A DNA stretch of 6,360 nt from DASZIT01 sp036264255 (GTDB taxonomy: Bacteria; Actinomycetota; Acidimicrobiia; Acidimicrobiales; RAAP-2), in assembly GCA_036264255.1 (NCBI GenBank), contig DATARI010000180.1, positions 1 through 6,360 of the forward strand, given 5' to 3'. Shown in pieces: positions 1-5,413 of the stretch (the first letter of the stretch is position 1; each line of letters opens with the position of its first letter). The notes under the pieces are model-generated. The model did no database searches. It saw nothing but the letters and a program-made list of their open reading frames with translations, and was not told the DNA's origin. A program made the position numbers and the translations under genes.

Positions 1-372
1 CCACGGGGCCCAGGCCTGACCCAGCCGGGAGAAGGTGACCGGCGAGCCGGACTCGGCGGTGATGAGCAGGGCCATCTCCTCCTGCCCGGCCTCGTAGAGA
101 TCGGCGAAACGGCGCAGTGCCGCCACCCGCTCGGCGGGTTCGAGGCGGGGCCAGGGTCCATCGTCGAAGGCGGTGCGGGCGCTGGCCACCGCCAGGTCGA
201 CGTCGTCGGTGGTGGCCATCGGGGCCCGGCCGACCGGTTGGGAGTCGTGGGGAGAGATCACCTCGAAGGCCGGGCTGCCGGCCCGCGACACCCAGTGGCC
301 GCCGATGAACAACCCGTCCCACTCCGGCGCCCGGGTCCGGCGCTCCCCGGTGGTGATGGCCCCCGACGTCAC
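1..372 (-). CDS. Aldehyde dehydrogenase, N-terminal part (runs off the left edge)
   Basis: This frame stays open for 124 codons from a GTG at 372-370 to the window edge, so only the N-terminal quarter of a roughly 480-500 residue enzyme is present. The protein has the usual start of NAD(P)+-dependent aldehyde dehydrogenases. LFIGGHW (about residues 21-27) is followed by a 'NPAT'-like stretch, EVISPHDSQPVGRAP, then DDVDLAVASARTAFDDGPWP and a helix reading RLEPAERVAALRRFADL. After that comes the conserved ITAESGSP segment near residues 107-114. The catalytic Cys and Glu lie outside the window and cannot be checked. The GTG overlaps the P450 stop as GTGA, so translation is probably coupled. It is inferred to oxidise an aldehyde made by the upstream P450 to the acid. 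Family assignment is secure; the substrate is unknown. Confidence 0.9.
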   Translation of the reverse strand, partial: MTSGAITTGERRTRAPEWDGLFIGGHWVSRAGSPAFEVISPHDSQPVGRAPMATTDDVDLAVASARTAFDDGPWPRLEPAERVAALRRFADLYEAGQEEMALLITAESGSPVTFSRLGQAWAPW

Positions 373-1547
373 GGGCTGAACAGTACCGGCGCCCGGGTGA
401 TCTGACGAAACAGGGTGGAGGGGGCCCGCACGACCTCCCCCACCAGTTGGTAGTCGGGCCAGCGGGCCAACACCTCCTCGACGAGGATCCGGGCCTCCAT
501 CCGGGCCAGGCTGGCCCCGATGCAGAAGTGCTCCCCGAACCCGAACGACACATGGGGGTTCGGGTTGCGGGCGATGTCGAAGGCGTGGGCGTCCTTCCCG
601 AACACCTCCTCGTCGCGGTTGGCCGCCCCGTAGGCGAGGAGCACGAACTCCCCCGCCCCCAGATCGGCGCCACCGAGGCTGGTGTCCCGGGTGGTGGTGC
701 GGGCCATGGCCATGATCGGGGTCACCCAGCGCAGCATCTCCTCCACCGCGGCGGGGATGAGCTGGGGCTCCCGCGCCAGTCGGGCCCGCTGCTCGGGGTG
801 GGCGGCCAGCTCCACCATTCCCCCCGACACCAGGGAACGGGTGGTCTCGTTGCCCGCCACCATCAGGGTCATGCAGAACCCCTGGACCTCGGCCCGGGAG
901 AGCCGGGCGCCGTCCACCTCGGCCAGCAGCAGGCCGCTCAGCAGGTCCTCGGTCGGGGTGTCGGTCCGCTGGTCGAGCTGGACGTCGAAGTAGGCGATGA
1001 GCTCGAGCGCCTGGAGGGCGTTCTCCTCGGTGAGGTCGGTGGCCGCCGCCATGATGGCGTCGGACCAACGGCGGAAGTTCTCCCGGTCCTCCGCCGGGAG
1101 GCCGAGGAGCTCGGCGATGACCAGCATCGGCAGCGGGGCGCAGAGGGAGTCGACCAGGTCGACCGGACGGCGGGGGTCGATGTCGTCGAGCAACTCCACG
1201 GTCAGCTGCCGGATCCGTGGCTCGAGGGTGGCCACCCGGCGGGGGGTGAAGGCCCGATTGACCAGCTTGCGGTACTGCTCATGGCGGGGCGGGTCGAGAT
1301 AGAGGAGCGAGTCCTCGGCGGCGATCTCCCGGCCGCGGTCGGCCATCAGCACCCCCTGGCCGGAACAGAAGGTGGCCGGGTCCTTCCCTACCGTCTGGAT
1401 GTCGCGGAGGCCGGTCACTGCCCAGAACTCCCCGTCCGGCTGCCAGCTGACCGGGCAGCGACGGCGGAGCTCGGCCATCTCCGGGTCGGGGTCGCCGGCG
1501 AAGAAGGTGGGATCGCCGAAGGGGATCCGGAGGGTGTCGTCGGTCAC
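369..1547 (-). CDS. Cytochrome P450 (bacterial soluble type)
   Basis: This is a 392-residue haem monooxygenase, normal length for a soluble actinobacterial class I P450, with no membrane anchor. The I-helix oxygen-activation motif AGNETT is at residues 231-236. The K-helix EXXR is E270-MLR273. The haem loop FGFGEHFCIG is at 335-344, with C342 as the thiolate ligand, followed by ASLARMEARIL of the L-helix. The substrate-contacting segment around MLVIAELLGLP (141-151) resembles CYP124/125/142-like and related actinobacterial P450s, but I cannot name the CYP family. The open frame extends upstream to 1973. I chose the GTG at 1547 because it overlaps the stop of the preceding gene as GTGA and gives a canonical N-terminus. 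No ferredoxin or reductase gene is adjacent, so electrons must come from elsewhere. The context suggests a lipid or isoprenoid substrate. Confidence 0.95.
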   Translation of the reverse strand: MTDDTLRIPFGDPTFFAGDPDPEMAELRRRCPVSWQPDGEFWAVTGLRDIQTVGKDPATFCSGQGVLMADRGREIAAEDSLLYLDPPRHEQYRKLVNRAFTPRRVATLEPRIRQLTVELLDDIDPRRPVDLVDSLCAPLPMLVIAELLGLPAEDRENFRRWSDAIMAAATDLTEENALQALELIAYFDVQLDQRTDTPTEDLLSGLLLAEVDGARLSRAEVQGFCMTLMVAGNETTRSLVSGGMVELAAHPEQRARLAREPQLIPAAVEEMLRWVTPIMAMARTTTRDTSLGGADLGAGEFVLLAYGAANRDEEVFGKDAHAFDIARNPNPHVSFGFGEHFCIGASLARMEARILVEEVLARWPDYQLVGEVVRAPSTLFRQITRAPVLFSP

Positions 1548-2353
1548 AGGTGCACCTTGGGTCGGTCCGGCTCCTCCGCGGGGGCCGGCGAGGCGAGCGG
1601 GTCCGGACCCGGGACCGGTCGGAGCCCGCTCCATAGCACCGCCGACATCGCCGCCGCCGGCACCCACATCAGCAGGGCCGACCCACCGATCTCGTCGGCC
1701 CCCAACACCACCGCCACGATGGCCAACCACAGGATCTGCCCGTTGTAGGTGATGAGGCTGATGAGGTGGGGGTGGTCCGTCCAGCGTTCGACCCGGCGGT
1801 TGGGCTCGTCCTTGGTCATGTAGGTCAGGATGGCCAACAGGATGGCGGCGGTGAGGGCGAAGCCCGCCTGGCTGCCGAGCGGGAGGCCGAACCAGAAGCC
1901 GGGTCCGCGGTAGTGGAAGACGGGGCCGAGGAACCACCGCGGCCCCAGCCGGGAGACCGGGTCCATGATCCACAAGGCCCAGACGGTGAGCACCAGCGCC
2001 ACCAGGTACTCGTGCCAGGGTCGTCGGGCCCGGGTCTGCCAGGGGCCGCTGGTCAGGAGCCGGCCGGCGGTGAAACCGAAATAGCCGAGGAAGGTATAGG
2101 AGAGCGGGACCATCAACGGCACGTCACCGATGAAGATCTCCCTGGAGCGGAGGGCGGGGTTGAAGTTGTAGCCGGTGTAGGGAAAGCCGAAGTGCACCGA
2201 GCAGTTCTCGGCCAGCGCGCCGATCCCCACCGCTGCCACCGCATAGAGGATCGTCTTCCTCCACCCGAGATACCGGCTGGCCCTCCACAGGAAGGTGGCT
2301 CCGAACACAGTGACGTACCACCGCCCGACCAGCGTCCCCCAGATCTGATGCAA
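1544..2353 (-). CDS. DUF422 / carotenoid biosynthesis (CruF-like) membrane protein
   Basis: This 269-residue polytopic membrane protein has about six or seven hydrophobic segments, roughly at residues 11-28, 34-48, 76-97, 115-133, 153-179, 199-219 and 225-242. It fits the Pfam Caroten_synth/DUF422 family, which includes CruF-type carotenoid 1,2-hydratases and C50 bisanhydrobacterioruberin hydratase. The supporting blocks are E49 with GFPYTGYNF (56-64), GDVPLMVPLSY (76-86), and MDPVSRLGPRW (130-140) followed by a short loop and GLPLGSQAGF (156-165). In family members as I remember them, that last block reads closer to VPLxNFxGW, so Asn and Trp appear replaced here. The reaction may therefore differ. 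The start is TTG, supported by an AGGAG six bases upstream; no other in-frame start lies before a stop at 2405-2407. The tail after residue 245 is Pro-rich and cytoplasmic-looking. It is the first gene of the P450/aldehyde dehydrogenase operon. Confidence 0.8.
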   Translation of the reverse strand: MHQIWGTLVGRWYVTVFGATFLWRASRYLGWRKTILYAVAAVGIGALAENCSVHFGFPYTGYNFNPALRSREIFIGDVPLMVPLSYTFLGYFGFTAGRLLTSGPWQTRARRPWHEYLVALVLTVWALWIMDPVSRLGPRWFLGPVFHYRGPGFWFGLPLGSQAGFALTAAILLAILTYMTKDEPNRRVERWTDHPHLISLITYNGQILWLAIVAVVLGADEIGGSALLMWVPAAAMSAVLWSGLRPVPGPDPLASPAPAEEPDRPKVHL

Positions 2354-2359
2354 GCAGCT

Positions 2360-2364
2360 CTCCT
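2360..2364 (-). promoter_or_regulatory. Ribosome binding site that fixes the TTG start
   Basis: AGGAG on the minus strand lies six bases before the TTG at 2353-2351. This strong Shine-Dalgarno match supports the rare TTG start of the DUF422-family gene. The next in-frame candidate, GTG at 2308-2306, would remove the first 15 residues and has no comparable support. Confidence 0.7.
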
Positions 2365-2391
2365 GTCGCCCACCCCGTGTCTCCCCCTCCC

Positions 2392-2422
2392 ATTCAAAAC
2401 CTTCCTATAGTCGTAGAGTCAA
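2392..2422 (-). promoter_or_regulatory. Candidate MerR-type promoter of the DUF422-P450-aldehyde dehydrogenase operon
   Basis: On the minus strand, TTGACT (2422-2417) can serve as a -35 element and TTGAAT (2397-2392) as a -10 element, separated by 19 bases. A 19-20 bp spacer is characteristic of promoters that MerR-family activators untwist, and a merR gene lies immediately opposite. Inside the spacer a CTATAG palindrome (2405-2410) is almost centred, but no longer dyad surrounds it. CCTT and AAGG arms (2400-2403 and 2421-2424) form only a weak outer repeat. The -10 is a four-of-six match. Predicted transcription would start near 2385, leaving a leader of about 30 bases that contains the AGGAG. 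Confidence 0.35.
2406..2419 (+). promoter_or_regulatory. Candidate -10 elements for the merR gene (possible leaderless start)
   Basis: Two TANNNT hexamers precede the merR ATG at 2428. TATAGT (2406-2411) is a five-of-six match to the -10 consensus and would give a leader of about 10 bases. TAGAGT (2414-2419) ends eight bases before the ATG, the spacing seen at leaderless actinobacterial genes. No convincing -35 is visible. The only SD-like bases, AAGGG at 2421-2425, sit just two bases from the ATG, too close for normal use. Both hexamers fall inside the proposed promoter of the divergent operon, so regulator and operon would compete for, or share, this site. Confidence 0.35.
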
Positions 2423-2427
2423 GGGCT

Positions 2428-3318
2428 ATGCCCCGTCCTGGCACGCTGTTCATCGGTGACGTGACCGCGTTGACCGGCATCACGGCCGGCCGGATCCGCC
2501 ATTACGAGACCATCGGCCTCATCGCCCCCGCCCACCTCGAGAGCGGCTACCGGACCTTCCGCCCCGCCGACGTGCTGCTGTTGCTGCGCATCGACCTGCT
2601 CCGGAGCCTGGGCATGGGCCTCGACGCCATCCGGGCCTGTCTCCACGACGAGCAGGACAACCTCCACCAGGCCCTGGTCCAGCACCGGTTGGTCCTCGAC
2701 GGCGAGCGGCGTCGGATCGAGAGCCTGCTCGAGGCGGTGGACAGCGCCCTCGGGCAGTCCGACGACGACCCGTCGGAGTCGATGGCCAGGCTGGCCACCA
2801 CCCAGCGGGACAGCATCGGCATGTTCGGCCGGTTGAGCCGGCCCCTCTCCGCCCGGGCGGCGGCCGCCTACCTCCGGATCTTCAGCTCCTGGGAGCTACC
2901 GGTGCCGCCGCTCTTCGGCCAGATGCTCCTCCCCGAGCAGGTCACCGAGCTGCTGGAGCGGCTGGTGGAGGCACCCGGGCACGAGATGCTGTTCGCCCGC
3001 CTCCGCAGCCTGGCCACCCAGGTGGTGGCCCTCCCCCCCGACGACGACGCCACCACCCGGCGGCTGGCCCGGGAGTGGGTGGCCGAACAGCTCGCCACCC
3101 CGTTCCCCCAAGCGGTGGCGCTGGCCCTGGTCGACTTCGTTCCCCGGCTGGCCGACCTGACGGTGCTCCAGCAGGGCTTGCGAGCCTGGTCGGAGTCACT
3201 CTCCCCGCAGGCCGGGACCTTCATGCATGAGGTGGAATCCGAGTCGGAGCGCCGGAACGCCTCGGTGCTCGGCGTCATCGTGGTGCCCCGGATGGGCGAT
3301 GGAGTCCTGCGGCGCTAG
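2428..3318 (+). CDS. MerR-family transcriptional regulator
   Basis: This 296-residue protein has an N-terminal winged helix-turn-helix at about residues 8-50, reading FIGDVTALTGITAGRIRHYE and then a typical wing with GLIAP and GYRTF. LLRIDLLRSLGMGLDAIRACL follows. A long helix of about residues 75-108 (EQDNLHQALVQHRLVLDGE onward) should form the antiparallel dimer coiled coil. The remaining 185 residues look mostly helical. They have no Cys metal-binding pair and no DxHxxG cobalamin motif, so the ligand is unknown and CarH/LitR, CueR/ZntR and SoxR types are excluded. The open frame extends to a GTG at 2377, but the ATG at 2428 gives the canonical MerR start. It is divergent from the DUF422 operon across 74 bases and is its likely regulator. 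The stop shares CTAG with the convergent methyltransferase gene. Confidence 0.9.
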   Translation: MPRPGTLFIGDVTALTGITAGRIRHYETIGLIAPAHLESGYRTFRPADVLLLLRIDLLRSLGMGLDAIRACLHDEQDNLHQALVQHRLVLDGERRRIESLLEAVDSALGQSDDDPSESMARLATTQRDSIGMFGRLSRPLSARAAAAYLRIFSSWELPVPPLFGQMLLPEQVTELLERLVEAPGHEMLFARLRSLATQVVALPPDDDATTRRLAREWVAEQLATPFPQAVALALVDFVPRLADLTVLQQGLRAWSESLSPQAGTFMHEVESESERRNASVLGVIVVPRMGDGVLRR

Positions 3319-4319
3319 CCGGCCGTCGGCTTCTGGCAGAGCAGGGCCAACAGGTAACAGGACTCGGCGTCGAAGTAGGTGCCGTAGTTGGCGGCCAACG
3401 TCTCGGGGTCGAACTCGCCCCGGCCCACCGCGGCACCGCCCCAGTTGAGCCCCCGTTCGGCCACCACCTCGAACCCCGCCCCGCTCACCTTGGCCCGGAG
3501 CTCGGCCAGGGTGTACTCCACCTTGTGGTCGGGATCGATGAAGGCGTCCTGCTGGAGGCGGCACACCTTGCCGTTGGGGGTGTCGATGGCCAGATGGCCA
3601 CCCGGCTTCAGCACCCGGAGGGCTTCACCGAGCACGATGTCGCCGTCGGCGGGGGTCACGTGCTCGATGGACTGGCCGCTGTAGATGAGGTCCACCGAGT
3701 TGTCGGCGGCGAAGGACAGATCGGCCATCGACCGGTACTCGTAGCGCACCTTGCCCCGCTCGGTGTCGCCCGCCCCGAACCGCTCGGAGTGGTAGAGCGG
3801 GTGGCGGTCGTCGGGGGGAAGGTCGACCACCACCAGCTCGTCGAAGTCGTAGGGATAGCCGAGCACCACCAGCGCCACGCGGGGATCGATGGTGTGCCCG
3901 CCGCCCAGGTCGATGATCCGCCGGGCCGGGGGGAGGCTGATGATGAACTCACACCGGCTGGCGTGGAGCGAACTATGGAGGCTGTTCACCCCCACCGGGA
4001 CCTGGGTCCGGTACTCGCTCGAACACCGCACCCGGTCCATCACGTCGTCATGGCTGAGTCCGGCGGCCATGGCGGTGGTGAGGTCGCGGAAGCCGGTGGG
4101 ATCCGGCTCCCGGCGGAGCAGCACGTTGTAGACCATCCTCACCGCCTGGGCGGGAGGGAGCTGGGTGAACGACAGCCCGGCCAGCCGGGTCGCCTCCCGG
4201 CGTGCCTTCAGCTCCACCCGGGACAGATAGGGGGTGACCCGGGCGGCGGCGGTAGCCAGCGGACCGGTCCCGTTGGCCCTGGCCGCTGCGCCCGTCTCTC
4301 CGCTCACCGCATCTCCCAT
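3315..4319 (-). CDS. SAM-dependent class I methyltransferase with N-terminal DUF4214-like domain
   Basis: The 334-residue protein appears to be a two-domain fusion. Residues about 60-105 (VYNVLLRREPDPTG, then AAGLSHDDVMD and SSEYR) match the pattern of DUF4214, a helical domain often found in surface-polysaccharide and secreted-protein contexts. Residues about 130-290 form a class I methyltransferase: motif I IIDLGGG (135-141), an acidic end of strand 2 at VVVDLPP (163-169), DLIYSGQSIEHV (210-221) and ALRVLKPGGHLAIDTPNG (233-250). That is the Methyltransf_11/23 style, including the 'S.EH' often seen in sugar or lipid methyltransferases. No signal peptide is seen. The ATG at 4319 has a poor SD; a GTG at 4307 preceded by GGGAG is a good alternative and would give 330 residues. 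The substrate is unknown; an envelope glycan or glycolipid is a guess from the DUF4214 domain. Confidence 0.8.
   Translation of the reverse strand: MGDAVSGETGAAARANGTGPLATAAARVTPYLSRVELKARREATRLAGLSFTQLPPAQAVRMVYNVLLRREPDPTGFRDLTTAMAAGLSHDDVMDRVRCSSEYRTQVPVGVNSLHSSLHASRCEFIISLPPARRIIDLGGGHTIDPRVALVVLGYPYDFDELVVVDLPPDDRHPLYHSERFGAGDTERGKVRYEYRSMADLSFAADNSVDLIYSGQSIEHVTPADGDIVLGEALRVLKPGGHLAIDTPNGKVCRLQQDAFIDPDHKVEYTLAELRAKVSGAGFEVVAERGLNWGGAAVGRGEFDPETLAANYGTYFDAESCYLLALLCQKPTAG
4308..4317 (-). promoter_or_regulatory. Shine-Dalgarno pointing to an alternative GTG start of the methyltransferase
   Basis: GGGAG (4317-4313, minus strand) lies five bases before a GTG at 4307-4305, inside the first codons of the annotated reading frame. 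The annotated ATG at 4319 is preceded only by a purine-rich GAGAACG. The true start could be either; the difference is four residues and does not affect the domains. Confidence 0.4.
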
Positions 4320-4338
4320 CGTTCTCGGCCGACTTCTG

Positions 4339-4365
4339 AACCTAGCATCGCCGTCTTGCCCGCAA
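4339..4365 (-). promoter_or_regulatory. Candidate promoter for the methyltransferase gene
   Basis: The minus strand carries TGCTAGGTT at 4347-4339, an extended -10 (TGn plus TANNNT). TTGCGG at 4365-4360 is a weak -35 with a 15-base spacer. Predicted transcription begins near 4332, leaving a leader of about 12 bases before the ATG. A plus-strand TANNNT (TAGCAT, 4343-4348) overlaps the same CTAG and could be a -10 for the divergent dehydrogenase gene, but no -35 supports it. The rest of the 154-bp gap shows nothing else that is clear. Confidence 0.35.
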
Positions 4366-4462
4366 GGGTGGGTTTCGGCCATGCTTCCCGAGTTCCAACG
4401 CACTGTCGGCGCCGGTTTCCGACGGGCGGCGTTGATCGACCCACATCTCTGCAACCAGGCAC

Positions 4463-4468
4463 AGGAGG
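4463..4468 (+). promoter_or_regulatory. Strong ribosome binding site that fixes the SDR start
   Basis: A perfect AGGAGG lies five bases before the ATG at 4474. It decides between that start and an in-frame ATG at 4381, which would add 31 residues unlike the usual short N-terminus of short-chain dehydrogenases. It is the best Shine-Dalgarno in the window and suggests high expression. Confidence 0.8.
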
Positions 4469-4473
4469 CCACT

Positions 4474-5376
4474 ATGGGACTGCTCGACGGCAAGGTAGCC
4501 ATCGTCACCGGCGCAGGTCGGGGCATCGGACGGGAGGAGGCCCTGCTCTTGGCATCGGAAGGGGCCAAGGTCATCGTCAATGACGTGGGCGCCTCCGTCC
4601 AGGGCGAGGGGGGCGACAAGCACCCGGCCGAAGAGGTGGTCGAGCTGATCAAGGCCGGCGGCAGCGACGGGGCGGTCAACTCCTCCGACGTGAGCTCGTG
4701 GGAAGGAGCCAAGGCGCTGGTCGACCAGGCGGTCGACACCTTCGGCCAGCTGGACATCCTGGTCAACAACGCCGGCATCCTCCGGGACAAGATGAGCTTC
4801 AACATGGACGAGTCGAGCTGGGACGACGTCATCCGGGTCCACCTGAAGGGTCACTTCGCCCCCACCCACCACGCCGCCGTCTACTGGCGGGGCCGGGCCA
4901 AGGCGGGCGAGACGGTCAGCGCCCGCATCGTCAACACCTCCTCGGAGGCCGGGCTCTACGGGAACGCCGGCCAGGCCAACTACTCGGCGGCCAAGGCCGG
5001 CATCGCGTCGATGACCTGGGTGCTGGCCCGGGAGCTCGAGCGCTACGGGGTCACCGTCAACTCCATCTCCCCCCGGGCCCGTACCCGGATGACCGAGGGT
5101 CTGTTCGGGGAGATGGCCAAGGCCGCCGAGGGCTTCGACGAGTGGGATCCCCGCAACGTCGCCCAGCTGGTCGGCTTCCTGGCTTCCGACGAGGCGGCCG
5201 ACGTCACCGGCCAGAACTTCATCGTGTTCGGCGGCAACATCTGGGCCACCGGCGGCTTCCATCCGGTCGGCGAGATCCACCGCGACTCGATGTGGACGCC
5301 GAAGGAACTGGCCGACGCCAAGGGCGAGCTGTTCAAGGGGATCTCGTCGGGCATCCCGAAATTCAGCTTCTTCTAG
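4474..5376 (+). CDS. Short-chain dehydrogenase/reductase, HSD17B4 (MFE-2) type
   Basis: This is a 300-residue classical-type SDR, probably a cytosolic 3-hydroxyacyl-CoA or steroid/lipid alcohol dehydrogenase. The cofactor motif is TGAGRGIG (12-19). VIVNDVG (33-39) puts D37 at the end of strand 2, which favours NAD(H) over NADP(H). NNAG (98-101) is followed by ILRDKMSF. The catalytic Ser is probably S157 (NTSSEAG), with Y170 and K174 in YSAAK. The blocks ILRD, RVHLKGHF, SEAGLYGNAGQANYSAAKAG and TRMTE resemble the dehydrogenase domain of peroxisomal multifunctional enzyme type 2 more than FabG. The length of about 300 also fits that domain rather than FabG (about 245). The fused hydratase and sterol-carrier domains of MFE-2 are absent, so a separate MaoC-like hydratase would be expected elsewhere. 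A C-terminal tail of about 45 residues ends in aromatic FSFF. The substrate is inferred, perhaps branched or sterol-derived acyl-CoA. Confidence 0.9.
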   Translation: MGLLDGKVAIVTGAGRGIGREEALLLASEGAKVIVNDVGASVQGEGGDKHPAEEVVELIKAGGSDGAVNSSDVSSWEGAKALVDQAVDTFGQLDILVNNAGILRDKMSFNMDESSWDDVIRVHLKGHFAPTHHAAVYWRGRAKAGETVSARIVNTSSEAGLYGNAGQANYSAAKAGIASMTWVLARELERYGVTVNSISPRARTRMTEGLFGEMAKAAEGFDEWDPRNVAQLVGFLASDEAADVTGQNFIVFGGNIWATGGFHPVGEIHRDSMWTPKELADAKGELFKGISSGIPKFSFF

Positions 5377-5387
5377 GCCACCGGCAA

Positions 5388-5412
5388 GGCGGCCGCCGGG
5401 CCCCCGGCCGCC
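5388..5412 (+). terminator. GC-only hairpin between the SDR gene and the signal peptidase start
   Basis: GGCGGCCG (5388-5395) pairs perfectly with CGGCCGCC (5405-5412) to form an eight-base-pair stem around a nine-base loop. It ends one base before the signal peptidase ATG. There is no T-run after it, so it is not a standard intrinsic terminator. It could attenuate readthrough from the dehydrogenase gene or mask the start codon in the mRNA. GC-rich DNA makes such pairings fairly common by chance. Confidence 0.35.
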
Positions 5413-5413
5413 G

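Noticed and set aside
447..1748. Long plus-strand open frame opposite the P450 and DUF422 genes
   Set aside because: It is antisense to two well-identified genes, its translation is low-complexity and rich in Gly, Val and Glu with no recognisable domain, and such mirror frames are expected in GC-rich DNA.
1548..1973. N-terminal extension of the P450 frame by 142 codons
   Set aside because: The extension overlaps the DUF422 gene in another frame and is Pro/Gly/Arg-rich; the GTG at 1547 gives a normal P450 length and a GTGA overlap.
1766..2410. Plus-strand open frame opposite the DUF422 gene
   Set aside because: It is antisense to a real membrane protein gene, matches no family I recognise, and would run into the merR promoter region.
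2377..2427. Upstream GTG start for the MerR gene
   Set aside because: The 17 extra residues are unlike a MerR N-terminus and would cover the likely promoter and operator; the ATG at 2428 fits the family.
4405..4423. Inverted repeat GTCGG / CCGAC in the divergent gap as an operator
   Set aside because: The arms are only five GC-rich bases with a nine-base gap, well within chance for this composition, and no regulator gene is tied to it.
4381..4473. Upstream in-frame ATG for the short-chain dehydrogenase
   Set aside because: It has no good Shine-Dalgarno, adds 31 atypical residues, and ignores the perfect AGGAGG before 4474.
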